Origin: Bacteriovoracaceae bacterium
Lineage (GTDB): Bacteria; Bdellovibrionota; Bacteriovoracia; Bacteriovoracales; Bacteriovoracaceae
DNA length: 64,000 nucleotides
Assembly: GCA_947441615.1 (NCBI GenBank)
Contig: CANEUH010000004.1
Span: 108,143-172,142, forward strand
Direction: 5' to 3'
Of this stretch, positions 37,101 to 47,076 are shown piece by piece. Within the stretch, counting starts at the first letter, position 1, and every line of letters begins with the position of its first letter. Below the pieces are notes generated by a model. It worked only from the letters and a program-made list of their open reading frames with translations, was not told where the DNA came from and ran no database searches. The translations under genes and the position numbers were made by a program.

Positions 37101-39122
37101 ATGGATAGTATGGAAGCTAGTCGACAGATCATGTGGATGATCCCCTTTTGGATGAAGGTCGTCATGTACCTTTCTTTAGCTGTGGCGACGTATTTTTTCT
37201 TTCAGGGCCTCGTGGCAAAGTATCGATTTATTACCGCCGGCAAGGACCCAAAACAGGTTCTTCCGCCAAAACTAAACATAGAAAACTTTCTTGTGACCAT
37301 TTTTTTCCAAGGAAAAGTACCGAGAGATGGTTTTGTAAATGTTTACCACTCAATGATCTTTTGGGGGTTTTTAACTCTTTTCATCGCTACTGAGTTAGTC
37401 GCTATTCATGCTGATACTCCATTCAAGGTGTTTAAGGGCACAACTTACAAAGTCGTCTCTTTCCTCGCTGACATTGGGGGAATTTTTGTTCTTTTAGGTA
37501 TTGGGCTCGCCTATTACAGAAGGTACGTGGTTAAAAAGAAATTTTTATCAGCAACGAATCCCAATCAAGAAAAATTTATGTATGGGATGCTGATTGCTCT
37601 TGTCGTGATTGGTTACGTTCTTGAGGCGATAAGAATTTTTGTTACTAATATGCCTGAGGGTGAGAGATTTTGGTCTCCTGTTGGATATACATTTGCTGCC
37701 ATGGTGGGAATCATTAGTCCTTCCCAAATTTTCTTAGCGAACACTTATAAGACGTTGTGGTTACTTCACATGGTCAACACCATGTTTTTTGTGGCAGCAC
37801 TAACTCACTCTAAATTTTTCCACATCCTTATTTTACCTCTAAATGCTCTTTTAACTCCTGCTCGTAGAGGAGCCGTGCTTAATCCAATGGATTTTGCCAA
37901 TGAAAGTGCTGAGACATTTGGACTAGGTAAACTTTCTGAACTCACGATGAAGCAGCGCCTTGATACACTTGCTTGTGTTGAATGTGGTCGTTGCACTCAG
38001 GTATGTCCAGCAAACCAAGCTGATAAACCACTTGATCCTAAACTCATCATTACTAAAATGCGCGATACCATGGGCTATCAAGTGAATGCAAAAGTTCACG
38101 AGATTAAGGACGTGGAACTTTGGGGAGAAAACCCTGTATATGCATCGAACGAGCTTGATGCATGTACGACTTGTGGAGCTTGCATGGAAGAGTGCCCAGC
38201 GAATATCGAGCACGTTCAAGTCATCATGGATCTTAAACGCTACAAAGCTTTAACTCTTGGAGACCTTCCTCCTGCAGCGGCCGATGCTGTTAACAAAGTT
38301 AAAAAGAATGGAAATCCTTGGGGAATTGCTCAAGAAGACCGCTTCAATTGGGCCCAAGGTTTAGAAGTTCCAGTGATAGAAGCTGGGAAAAAAGTTGATT
38401 ACCTTTATTATGTTGGATGTGCGGGTTCTTATGATGGATCCAACCAGAAAGTCGTAAAAGATACGATCAGCTTACTTAAAAAAGCCGGCGTATCATTCGC
38501 TGTGATGGGTAAAACTGAAAAATGTAACGGTGATCCTGTTCGCCGCTTTGGAGATGAGTATTCTTTCTATGAGATCGCCATCGAAAATATCGCGAATATG
38601 AGACAATATACTTTTGACAAGGTTGTTACTCATTGCCCTCATTGTTTACATACGATCGGAAAAGAATACGCAAAGTTTGATGATGGTAAGTTTGAAACTG
38701 TTCACCATACAGAACTTCTATCGGAGCTATTGAGATCTGGAAAACTTAAAGCTCTTAAGGATGTTGCAGGGGAATTAACTTTTCATGATCCATGTTATTT
38801 AGGTCGCCACCACGGAGAATACAATGCTCCGAGGGACATTTTAACCTCCATTCCGGGTGTGAAATTAATCGAAATGCATAAAAACAAAGATAAAGCACTT
38901 TGTTGTGGCATGGGCGGCGGTAATATGTGGTACGAACTTCCAGAAGGAAAACACCTGGCGGAAAATAGACTTGAGCAAATCGGCGAAACTAAAGCACCAA
39001 AACTTGCCACATCGTGCTCATATTGTATGATTAATTTCAACTCCTCTAAAGGACATGTTTCTACTACGGAGAACCTGCAGGTTGAAGACGTTGCCTCGAT
39101 TTTGGCGAAATCAGTTTTATAA
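37101..39122 (+). CDS. Membrane-bound Fe-S oxidoreductase, FadF/HdrD-like (ETF:quinone oxidoreductase type)
   Basis: 673 residues. The N-terminal third has about six membrane helices with histidines like the NarI cytochrome b domain (HSMIFWGF, LLHMVNT). Two 4Fe-4S motifs follow (CVECGRCTQVCP near 293, CTTCGACMEECP near 352), then two CCG domains (YVGCAGSYDG, HCPHCLHTIG; HDPCYLGRHHGEYN, CCGMGGGNMW) that hold noncubane clusters in heterodisulfide reductases. This architecture fits enzymes that pass electrons from ETF in fatty-acid oxidation to the quinone pool. AGGAGG lies four bases before the ATG. Single gene or head of a small operon. Confidence 0.85.
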   Translation: MDSMEASRQIMWMIPFWMKVVMYLSLAVATYFFFQGLVAKYRFITAGKDPKQVLPPKLNIENFLVTIFFQGKVPRDGFVNVYHSMIFWGFLTLFIATELVAIHADTPFKVFKGTTYKVVSFLADIGGIFVLLGIGLAYYRRYVVKKKFLSATNPNQEKFMYGMLIALVVIGYVLEAIRIFVTNMPEGERFWSPVGYTFAAMVGIISPSQIFLANTYKTLWLLHMVNTMFFVAALTHSKFFHILILPLNALLTPARRGAVLNPMDFANESAETFGLGKLSELTMKQRLDTLACVECGRCTQVCPANQADKPLDPKLIITKMRDTMGYQVNAKVHEIKDVELWGENPVYASNELDACTTCGACMEECPANIEHVQVIMDLKRYKALTLGDLPPAAADAVNKVKKNGNPWGIAQEDRFNWAQGLEVPVIEAGKKVDYLYYVGCAGSYDGSNQKVVKDTISLLKKAGVSFAVMGKTEKCNGDPVRRFGDEYSFYEIAIENIANMRQYTFDKVVTHCPHCLHTIGKEYAKFDDGKFETVHHTELLSELLRSGKLKALKDVAGELTFHDPCYLGRHHGEYNAPRDILTSIPGVKLIEMHKNKDKALCCGMGGGNMWYELPEGKHLAENRLEQIGETKAPKLATSCSYCMINFNSSKGHVSTTENLQVEDVASILAKSVL

Positions 39123-40995
39123 ATTTATTACAGGCACAGTCCTTTCCGGGCTGTGTCTGTCTTCATATTCTCAAACAACTCCCCTAGAGGCCCCAAAGCA
39201 AACTCAGTATCCAGGTATCATTCAAACATTTGAAAAACTCATTCAAATTGATCATGATAAAATACAAAAAAGAACCGAGGTCCTTACGAAAAGTGGGAAG
39301 AATTTTTCCAAGCTTTCGACGACGACCAATCTTGACCTGGAACCTGACTTTTTAAACTCAATCATTCTACATTCTGATCCAGGCTACCTAAAGATGGCCT
39401 CAACTGATAAGTGCCGTTTTTATGAAGCGATTTTAACAGACCTACTTAGATCATCAGACGGTAAGATCAAAAACATTTTAATGACCTATATTGAGGATGG
39501 AGTTCGAGAATCAGCAATCATCTCTAAAAAAGAATTCTTAGCAAAAGTCGTTACTGAGCAATGCCCAGAGACACAAAAAAACATCGCCGCTTTTCAAATT
39601 AAAACTTTTCCCGAAACTTTGAAATCGATCAATTTTGATATTCCAACCGGTGTGGATCAATGTAAAAATATTCATGTCGAATGGCTTTCAAATTCTAAGA
39701 CGCCTTTTATTTGTCAAATTCACGAATATATTAAGGAAGCGAAATCGAATGGAGGAGACCCAAAGGACCTTCAACAGCGAAAGACCGTTGCTAAAATTCT
39801 TGAGGATAAATTATCAATCCCGCAACGCGATTATATGGATAATCTTTGTAAGCACTTAGATGATGAAAAACTTTTTTGTGATGAATTTCTTAATATCTCT
39901 TTTTGGACAAAAATTGCTAATGGTCAGGAAGATAAGTTGTACGCTGAGGATATTTGCGGTCAAAACTCAGGTAATTTAAATTACACTTGTCTAGCGAGAC
40001 TTAAAAAAGAACAGGACCTTTGTCTTTACCCATCTGGCAGGAATGTAGGTCTAAGACCACAACCTAATTGCGATCAAATATCCACGGCACTAAATTACTC
40101 TGCCTATAAAGCAAATTTTCGTGATTGCCCAGGTAATAGTGATCAAATGATTGCGACTAATTTAGCGAGAGTTCTCAATCACTTTAATCCCATAGAGGCC
40201 GCTCAACAAGAAGGAACCTGCTCCTCATTGTCAGCAGGAGTCACTTACATTTTTAATAAAAAATTTGATAACGATGAGAACTGGGGACTTGAAGCTTGTT
40301 ATGATGACAGACTTAACGGCAAAGAGATTTGTAGCAAAACATTCTTCGGAAAGTACGATAATGATCCTGCTTCATACACAAATGTAGTTGCATCCATTTT
40401 AAAAGATATGAGGGGTATAGATGACTCAACCAAATGTGAAATGGTTGAGAGTTCTGAATACAATCCAATCCTTTTAAGATTTAAATCCGGCTGTTTCATT
40501 ATTTTTGAAAAAGACAAGTGTCATATTTCCCAATGTAAACACAAAATCATTCTCAATGACAGGCCAATCGATTTTATTCGAATTAAGGGTAAGGCGAATC
40601 TTGCCTATTTCCCTACCAATATTGCGAATGAACGTTTTTCTCAACACTATCTTTTAACGAGAGATTTTAAGAAAAATGCTCGCCAAATAACCAACTTATC
40701 TTCTGTTCATTCTTTTTTTAAAAAGCAGAAGAACGGTATCATTCATGGCGTGGGTTGCGCCGAAGACTTACTACCAACTTTCTTTAAAACATTTGCTCTT
40801 AATCAGTGCACGCCAATGCCGTTTATCATAAACGGTGTCATTAAGGACAAAGATAAAGTTGCCTTTGTTACGCGAACCTCTGCCGACTCTTTGCAAGCAC
40901 CAAGACTCATTAGTTGGAGTGCGGTTTATTCAGCAGTAAAAAGTTATCAAAAGAAACACCCAATTAAACAATGGACTATGTATGGCATGGATTAG
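39055..40995 (+). CDS. Large exported cysteine-rich protein, unknown function
   Basis: 646 residues as drawn from the ATG at 39055, which overlaps the oxidoreductase by 68 bases. A TTG at 39091 (MPRFWRNQFYKFITGTVLSG) would give a more ordinary signal peptide and less overlap; the start is unsettled. The mature protein has some 20 cysteines (for example ICGQNSGNLNYTC, DKCHISQCKHK), a region EGTCSSLSAGVTYIF near 385 and no domain I know. It overlaps the next exported gene by 14 bases, the first of three that form one run. Confidence 0.7.
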   Translation: MFLLRRTCRLKTLPRFWRNQFYKFITGTVLSGLCLSSYSQTTPLEAPKQTQYPGIIQTFEKLIQIDHDKIQKRTEVLTKSGKNFSKLSTTTNLDLEPDFLNSIILHSDPGYLKMASTDKCRFYEAILTDLLRSSDGKIKNILMTYIEDGVRESAIISKKEFLAKVVTEQCPETQKNIAAFQIKTFPETLKSINFDIPTGVDQCKNIHVEWLSNSKTPFICQIHEYIKEAKSNGGDPKDLQQRKTVAKILEDKLSIPQRDYMDNLCKHLDDEKLFCDEFLNISFWTKIANGQEDKLYAEDICGQNSGNLNYTCLARLKKEQDLCLYPSGRNVGLRPQPNCDQISTALNYSAYKANFRDCPGNSDQMIATNLARVLNHFNPIEAAQQEGTCSSLSAGVTYIFNKKFDNDENWGLEACYDDRLNGKEICSKTFFGKYDNDPASYTNVVASILKDMRGIDDSTKCEMVESSEYNPILLRFKSGCFIIFEKDKCHISQCKHKIILNDRPIDFIRIKGKANLAYFPTNIANERFSQHYLLTRDFKKNARQITNLSSVHSFFKKQKNGIIHGVGCAEDLLPTFFKTFALNQCTPMPFIINGVIKDKDKVAFVTRTSADSLQAPRLISWSAVYSAVKSYQKKHPIKQWTMYGMD

Positions 40996-42040
40996 TTTAT
41001 TTTTAATCTTGGGTAATTTGTGGGCAAACGAATTACCAACCTTCCTTACTAAGCATTCTTCTGAAACGCTTCGTTTTATCAGTATGGATGGTCGTTACGC
41101 CTACGTTCAAAAAAAACCTGGAGTCCTTGGACTTGTTAGTAGCTTTCGTAGCATCGATTTCATAACAGAAACTCAAAACAATGATTTTCTTGTGAAATCC
41201 TCAGACTACAAAGGTCGACTTGTAATCGAATCTATACCTGATGCTCACTTAGAGATGAATCTTTTAAAGAACCATAAAATTTCCGTCATCGATTACGGCA
41301 ATACAATCGTCAGAAATATTGGAGTCGGAAGAAATGCGAAACTCCATCTGAAAGATGAATGGATCACCTACTTTAACACACTTAATAAAGTCATCCATAT
41401 TGAAAATCTTATGACCCAAAAGAAATATGAGATCAAACTTTCAAAAAAAACGAATCCTTTCTTCTTACCTGATGTCGAAATGATTTCTTCTCGAGCTGTT
41501 ATTTATACTGATATCAATGAAATTGGTCATGCGGCCTTGATTTCTTTCGATCTTCAAAACTTAAAGAGTTCTGTCATTTACAAAAGTCCAATATCTGCGA
41601 CGCGACTGGAGCTTTGTCAAAGTAAAGAATATCTCGGTGTTGGTGAATTTCCGTTCGAAGGAGTCGTGAGAGGGTCTAAGATTCAAATTCTACCTATTAA
41701 AGAATTTACGAATCTTTCAAATCTGACAACGATCTACAATTCGATCGATCAAGATACTGGCAACATGATTTGTCTTCCAAGTCACCTTTACTTTGTTAAA
41801 ACGTTGACTGCTGACAATCAGTTAAATATCAAAACAACAGAAGCAGTTAAACTTGATATCAAATCACAGCTAGTTGAAACAAAGTCTAATCTTAAAAGTG
41901 TTTCTCAGATTATTGAAATGGATGGAAGGATAATGATTCCGTTCAGGGGTGCTTTCTACGTCCTTGAAGGTCGCGCCAATATTGGAGAGGATATTTTAAA
42001 ATCTGTACCGAATAAAGAGGAGTTACAAATTGATATTTAA
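40982..42040 (+). CDS. Exported beta-rich protein, propeller-like, unknown function
   Basis: 352 residues. Short signal peptide (WISLFLILGNLWA). The rest is a series of short beta strands repeating about every 45 residues (RYAYVQKKPG, DEWITYFNTLN, SRAVIYTDINE, SHLYFVKTLT, GAFYVLEGRAN), the pattern of a WD40/TolB-like propeller. Few cysteines. Overlaps the genes on both sides (14 and 11 bases), so the three are translated together. Function unknown. Confidence 0.7.
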   Translation: MAWISLFLILGNLWANELPTFLTKHSSETLRFISMDGRYAYVQKKPGVLGLVSSFRSIDFITETQNNDFLVKSSDYKGRLVIESIPDAHLEMNLLKNHKISVIDYGNTIVRNIGVGRNAKLHLKDEWITYFNTLNKVIHIENLMTQKKYEIKLSKKTNPFFLPDVEMISSRAVIYTDINEIGHAALISFDLQNLKSSVIYKSPISATRLELCQSKEYLGVGEFPFEGVVRGSKIQILPIKEFTNLSNLTTIYNSIDQDTGNMICLPSHLYFVKTLTADNQLNIKTTEAVKLDIKSQLVETKSNLKSVSQIIEMDGRIMIPFRGAFYVLEGRANIGEDILKSVPNKEELQIDI

Positions 42041-42887
42041 ACTTCTCGTCCTTTTTATTCCAATTTTTTCTTTCGGTTTTGATAAAGATTTCAAAACGGT
42101 TAATGATCGTGTTCCTCTGGAATTTAACTATCTTTTTGAATCTATGAAGATTGGTACTCACTCTCCCTCTGATAAATTAAAACTAGTAGGGATTTGTAAG
42201 GAGCTTGATGAGAACCTGGGACTTCTTCAAACTGAACATATCTTTCTACTTTTAAAATCAGAAGTTATAAAAAATGTCCTCGAGTACAAACATCTAAAAG
42301 TTCGAGCCTTTGATATGACAACTCCCCTTCTATTAAGAATGGAGGAAGATTTCAGTAAGAAACAATCGCTCTTGAATCCTTTTTCTCAGTGGATATGGAG
42401 ATCCATTATCGCTGAATTAAAGCACCGAGAATCCATGGGTCTTATCACGAACAAAAGTTTTAACCCTAACTCATTTGAAGAAGCAAAAAAATTAGATGCT
42501 AATCGATTTGCTCGCTACCTGAATTATATACTTCCTTGGATCGACAAGATGGATAGTCTTTCGGCATCAGAATTTAATAGTTTAACGAGGGAAGTCTCTT
42601 GGATTATTTTACGGCGCTTAAACGAGCGCTCACTACTTTTTAAACGATTTGCCACAACAGCGACCACCGAAACGAAAGTCACAATTTTTAATATCCCATC
42701 AAAACTTCTCGAACTTCACCCTGAAGATATCAAGCGCATGCAGAGCGACGAAACTCCACTAACCCTTAAAGAAGAATCTGAAAAAGAGAAATTAAAGGCA
42801 AGGGAACAAGTTCAAGGCGTCACTCCAGACGATTTAAGCACTCTCTCTGATGAAGTCAGCAAAGAATTAGAACAGAAAGCACCATAA
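42030..42887 (+). CDS. Exported helical protein, unknown function
   Basis: 285 residues from a TTG with GAGGAG seven bases upstream, a strong ribosome site that settles the start; it lies inside the previous gene's end. Signal peptide (IFKLLVLFIPIFSFGF), then a mostly alpha-helical domain (GICKELDENLGLLQTEHIFL, HRESMGLITNKS) and a charged tail rich in glutamate and lysine. Last of three overlapping exported genes; not recognised. Confidence 0.7.
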   Translation: MIFKLLVLFIPIFSFGFDKDFKTVNDRVPLEFNYLFESMKIGTHSPSDKLKLVGICKELDENLGLLQTEHIFLLLKSEVIKNVLEYKHLKVRAFDMTTPLLLRMEEDFSKKQSLLNPFSQWIWRSIIAELKHRESMGLITNKSFNPNSFEEAKKLDANRFARYLNYILPWIDKMDSLSASEFNSLTREVSWIILRRLNERSLLFKRFATTATTETKVTIFNIPSKLLELHPEDIKRMQSDETPLTLKEESEKEKLKAREQVQGVTPDDLSTLSDEVSKELEQKAP

Positions 42888-42952
42888 CACTCTGTCCCAT
42901 CGTTTCAGAATAGGTATAATCTACTGGCCTCAACATTCCAAAAAGGACAAGT

Positions 42953-44263
42953 ATGGCCCTCTCTAAATCCCCGTACCGCGGAACCAGGGATTTTTTTCCG
43001 AAAGAAATGCGTCTAAGAAATTTTATTTTTCAAAAGATGGCAGAAGTATCAGAGCTCTATTCATACGAACCCTATGATGGCCCACTTTTAGAAGAAGTGG
43101 ATCTTTACCGCGCAAAATCTGGTGAAGAACTTATTAACGAACAAATCTATTCATTCACTGATCGTGGAGATAGAGAAGTAGCGATTCGCCCAGAAATGAC
43201 TCCTACTCTGGCCAGAATGGTGGCCCAAATTCATCGTGAGGTTAGTAAACCAATAAGAATGTACGCGATCCCTAATCTCATGAGATATGAAAAACCTCAA
43301 CGAGGACGTCTGCGTGAATTCTGGCAATACAATGCTGACATCTTTGGTGCCGGACAAAATGGAGAGATTGAAATTCTTCAACTCGCTATTTCTCTCATGA
43401 AAAGTTTTGGTGCGACACAAGAGCACTTCGAAATTCTTGTTAACGACCGTCGTTTTGTTGATTTAGTTTTTGGTGGGTTGATTGGTTTGGAGGCAGGTCC
43501 AACAAAAAAACTCTATAAACTTGTTGATGCCAAAAACAAGATGCAACCTGAAAAATTTTCGACTGAAGTAAGGGCAATCACCCAAGACGAAGAAAAAGCA
43601 AAAATTTTTGAACAATTTGTTTCACTGAAATCCATTCAAGATATAAAGACATTTGTAGATGCATTTTTTAGCAGTATTCCTAGTACGACTCAATTGAGTA
43701 TTACCACTCACATAAAACCACTTTATGATATTTTTGAGAAACTAGAATCTCAAGGTTTAACTGAGTATGTGAAATTTGATCCGGCCATCGTAAGAGGACT
43801 GGATTATTACACGGGGCTTGTTTTTGAAATTTTTGATAAAAACCCAGAGAACCGTAGGGCCATTGCTGGAGGTGGGGCCTATGCCAACCTTCTTCAAATT
43901 TTTAACGAACCAGCACTCGAGGGAATGGGAATGGGGCTAGGTGAAGTTCCACTGACTGATTTTTTAACCACTCATCATCTTCTTCCTGATTTCTCTAAAG
44001 CTCAGGTGGATTATCTTGTGGCCTACTTGGTTCCAGAGGCAGAATCGAATGCTTTTGAACTAGCGGCAAAGCTCAGGGAAAAAAATAAAAAAGTTGAACT
44101 TTTTTTTGGGGAAGCAAAACCTAAGAAAATTTTCTCTTACTCAGACAAGAAAAACGTTAAGCACATCTGCTTCATTGGCGAAGAAGAACTTAAAAATGGT
44201 GAAGTGAAAATTAAAGATCTCGAAAATAAAACGGAATCGACTATTAAATTGAAGGATATCTAA
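42953..44263 (+). CDS. hisS: Histidine--tRNA ligase
   Basis: Class II aminoacyl-tRNA synthetase, 436 residues, cytoplasmic dimer. YRGTRDFFP at the start, motif 2 (RYEKPQRGRLREFWQYNADIFG, about 105-125), the histidine-binding VRGLDYYTGLVFEI near 285 and motif 3 (GGGAYANLL ... GMGMGLGEV) are all intact; the C-terminal anticodon domain follows from about 345. AAGGA lies six bases before the ATG. It heads the hisS-valS pair. Confidence 0.97.
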   Translation: MALSKSPYRGTRDFFPKEMRLRNFIFQKMAEVSELYSYEPYDGPLLEEVDLYRAKSGEELINEQIYSFTDRGDREVAIRPEMTPTLARMVAQIHREVSKPIRMYAIPNLMRYEKPQRGRLREFWQYNADIFGAGQNGEIEILQLAISLMKSFGATQEHFEILVNDRRFVDLVFGGLIGLEAGPTKKLYKLVDAKNKMQPEKFSTEVRAITQDEEKAKIFEQFVSLKSIQDIKTFVDAFFSSIPSTTQLSITTHIKPLYDIFEKLESQGLTEYVKFDPAIVRGLDYYTGLVFEIFDKNPENRRAIAGGGAYANLLQIFNEPALEGMGMGLGEVPLTDFLTTHHLLPDFSKAQVDYLVAYLVPEAESNAFELAAKLREKNKKVELFFGEAKPKKIFSYSDKKNVKHICFIGEEELKNGEVKIKDLENKTESTIKLKDI

Positions 44264-44264
44264 G

Positions 44265-46931
44265 ATGGAAATTGAGAATAATCTCCCTAAAACTTTTGAC
44301 CCGAAAGCCGCTGAAGATAAATGGTACGCAAAATGGCTTGAGAATAAATGTTTCAAACCGCGACCTGGCAAGAAGAAAGAAACATTTACTGTGCTTATGC
44401 CTCCACCCAATGTGACTGGTAAACTTCATATGGGTCACGCCCTAGATGCTACAACTCAAGATGCTCTGATTCGTTATAAAAGAATGAAAGGGTTTGAAAC
44501 TCTTTGGATACCAGGAACCGATCACGCAGGAATTTCGACCCAAGCCGTGGTTGAAAAACTTCTTTGGAAACAAGAAAAGAAAACTCGCCATGATTTAGGG
44601 CGTGAGGAATTCCTTAAGAAAGTCTGGGAATGGAAAGAGCAGTACGGAAGTGAAATTGTTAACCAACAAAAGAAAATGGGTGTCTCGTGTGATTGGGACT
44701 ACTCCACTTTTACTCTAGATGAAATACCTAACAAGGCCGTTAAAAAATTCTTTGTCATGCTTTTTAACGAAGGTCTTATTTACCAGTCAGATTATATTGT
44801 GAACTGGGACCCAGTTTTACAAAGTGCGATCTCAGATGCCGAGGTTGAACATAAAGATGTAAAAGGAAATTTTTATCACGTTCGTTACAAAGTGAAAGAA
44901 GATCCAACGATCGAGTTAATTATTGCGACCACTCGTCCTGAAACAATGTTTGCCGATACGGCCGTTGCCGTGAACCCTGATGATGAGCGCTTTAAAGATC
45001 TTATTGGAAAAACTGCGATCGTTCCTATTTGTAATAGGGAAGTTCCTATTATTGGCGACGAGCATGTTGATATTGAAAAAGGAACTGGATGCCTCAAGGT
45101 GACACCTGGCCATGACTTTAATGACTTTGAAATTGGAAAAAGAAACGCTCTTCCCATCATCAATATTTTAAATAAAGACGGAACTTTCAATACCAATGCT
45201 CCCGAAATCGAAGGCATGAAACCTAAGGACGCAAGAGCTGAAGTGGAAAGAATACTCACTGAACTTGATGCACTTATTGAAAAGAAAGATCACATTCATC
45301 CAGTAGGACACGGACAGAGATCTGACGAAATTGTTGAGCCAATGGTTTCAAAACAGTGGTTTTTAAATACCACAGCGATGAGTGAAACTGCTGTAAAAGC
45401 AGTTGAATCTGGAGAAATGACCTTCTTCCCAAAGGGCTGGGAGAATACGTATTTTTCTTGGTTAAGAAATCCAAAAGATTGGTGTATCTCTCGTCAACTT
45501 TGGTGGGGACATCAGATTCCAGTTTATTACTGCCGTCACTGTCAGGCGAAATGGGCCGCCGAAGAAACTCCTGAGCACTGTATTGAGTGCCGTGATACTG
45601 ACATTTTCCAAGACCCAGATGTTCTTGATACATGGTTCTCCTCTGGGCTCTGGCCTCTATCCACTCTGGGTTGGCCAGATGAAAAGGCGATGGTTGAGAA
45701 AGGTTTTGATAAGTTTTACCCAAACTCAACTCTCATTACAGGATTTGATATCATCTTCTTCTGGGTTGCTCGGATGATGATGATGGGTATGAAAGTGACT
45801 GGTAAAGCCCCTTTTAAGCACACCTATATCCACGCGATTGTTAGAGATAAGCAGGGTCGCAAGATGAGTAAATCTCTTGGTAACGGAATTGATCCTCTCG
45901 ATATGGTCTCTCAATACGGTGCCGACGCCATGAGATTCACTCTTGCAGCTGGATCTGGTTACAACAGAGACCTTAATCTTGATCCAGAGAGAATTGAGGG
46001 CTATCGAAATTTCGTGAATAAACTCTGGAACGCATTTCGATTTATTCAGCCGTACCTTGATAAGGCCCACGATGAACTTCCTGTAAAATCCGAGTGGCAC
46101 CTTCACGACAAATGGATTCTCGCTGAGCTAAACACAGTTTCTAAACAGATGAATGAAGCCTTTGATGTTTATCGATTTGATGAAGCGAGTTCTGCGATCT
46201 ATGCGTTTGTTTATGACAAATTCTGCTCTTGGTACATTGAGCTTTCTAAAAACATTCTCTACGGGAATGATGAGAAAGCAAAAATGATCCGCGCGACGAT
46301 GCTTAAGTATTGCTTTAAAAAAATCGTTAATCTCCTGCATCCTATTGTGCCCTTTATTACAGAAGAAATTTGGTCTTATCTAGAATCAAATGAAAAAAAT
46401 CTTCTCACGCTTCAGGATTATGTTGAATTTGACACCTCTCTCGAAAATAATGATGTTTGTGAGATGATGAATAAGTTTATTGATGTCACTTCAGGAATTA
46501 GAAATATTCGCTCATCTGTGAATTTAAAACCAAAGGATGAAATTGACGTCAAACTTTTCACAGACGATTCTAAGTTTGCTAAATTCTTGTTTGAATCACG
46601 CCATTTTCTAAAGGATCTTGCGAACGTTAAATCAGGAACAATTAGAAATAAGAAGAATGAACGTCCAAAAAAATCGGCATCACTTGCCACCACTCATACA
46701 GAAATCTTCATTCCACTTGAAGGTTTGATTGATATTAATGAGCAAGTGAACCGGATCAAAAAGGATATGGAGAAAACTCAAAACGAATACAAGAAGGTTG
46801 AGTCTAAGCTTAATAACCAGAATTTTATGAGTAACGCTCCCGAAGAAGTTCGAGCTGAGGTCCAAGAGAAGGCCAAAATGTTTTCCGATAAACTCATCTC
46901 CCTAAACCAAATCCTAGAAAGTTTTCTCTAG
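44265..46931 (+). CDS. valS: Valine--tRNA ligase
   Basis: Class I synthetase of 888 residues. The HIGH-type motif is PPPNVTGKLHMGHALD (about 47-62) and KMSKS is GRKMSKSLGNG near 535. The editing domain with TTRPETMFADTAVAV lies between. A zinc-like knuckle (YYCRHCQAKW, CIECRDTD near 425-445) and the C-terminal coiled-coil arm (INEQVNRIKKDMEKTQNEYK) are present. It starts one base after hisS; a strong hairpin follows. Confidence 0.97.
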   Translation: MEIENNLPKTFDPKAAEDKWYAKWLENKCFKPRPGKKKETFTVLMPPPNVTGKLHMGHALDATTQDALIRYKRMKGFETLWIPGTDHAGISTQAVVEKLLWKQEKKTRHDLGREEFLKKVWEWKEQYGSEIVNQQKKMGVSCDWDYSTFTLDEIPNKAVKKFFVMLFNEGLIYQSDYIVNWDPVLQSAISDAEVEHKDVKGNFYHVRYKVKEDPTIELIIATTRPETMFADTAVAVNPDDERFKDLIGKTAIVPICNREVPIIGDEHVDIEKGTGCLKVTPGHDFNDFEIGKRNALPIINILNKDGTFNTNAPEIEGMKPKDARAEVERILTELDALIEKKDHIHPVGHGQRSDEIVEPMVSKQWFLNTTAMSETAVKAVESGEMTFFPKGWENTYFSWLRNPKDWCISRQLWWGHQIPVYYCRHCQAKWAAEETPEHCIECRDTDIFQDPDVLDTWFSSGLWPLSTLGWPDEKAMVEKGFDKFYPNSTLITGFDIIFFWVARMMMMGMKVTGKAPFKHTYIHAIVRDKQGRKMSKSLGNGIDPLDMVSQYGADAMRFTLAAGSGYNRDLNLDPERIEGYRNFVNKLWNAFRFIQPYLDKAHDELPVKSEWHLHDKWILAELNTVSKQMNEAFDVYRFDEASSAIYAFVYDKFCSWYIELSKNILYGNDEKAKMIRATMLKYCFKKIVNLLHPIVPFITEEIWSYLESNEKNLLTLQDYVEFDTSLENNDVCEMMNKFIDVTSGIRNIRSSVNLKPKDEIDVKLFTDDSKFAKFLFESRHFLKDLANVKSGTIRNKKNERPKKSASLATTHTEIFIPLEGLIDINEQVNRIKKDMEKTQNEYKKVESKLNNQNFMSNAPEEVRAEVQEKAKMFSDKLISLNQILESFL

Positions 46932-46936
46932 TCAAA

Positions 46937-46970
46937 ACGGGCCCTTCGGGGCCCTAACTTATTAATTTTA
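46937..46970 (+). terminator. Terminator behind valS
   Basis: GGGCCC (46939-46944), UUCG tetraloop, GGGCCC (46949-46954), a very stable hairpin; the following tract is AT-rich with scattered Ts rather than a pure T-run. Confidence 0.8.
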
Positions 46971-47076
46971 TAACCTTCTGTATAGTCCCTAGACACCATA
47001 AAGGTTTTACCACGCCGCCTTTGGTTTTGTTCAGAGTTCGCTAAAATACCTTCATTAACAAAATCAACGAGTGTTT

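Noticed and set aside
44885..46865. Several minus-strand frames opposite valS, up to 151 codons
   Set aside because: Mirror frames of valS; no start signals and no recognisable domains.
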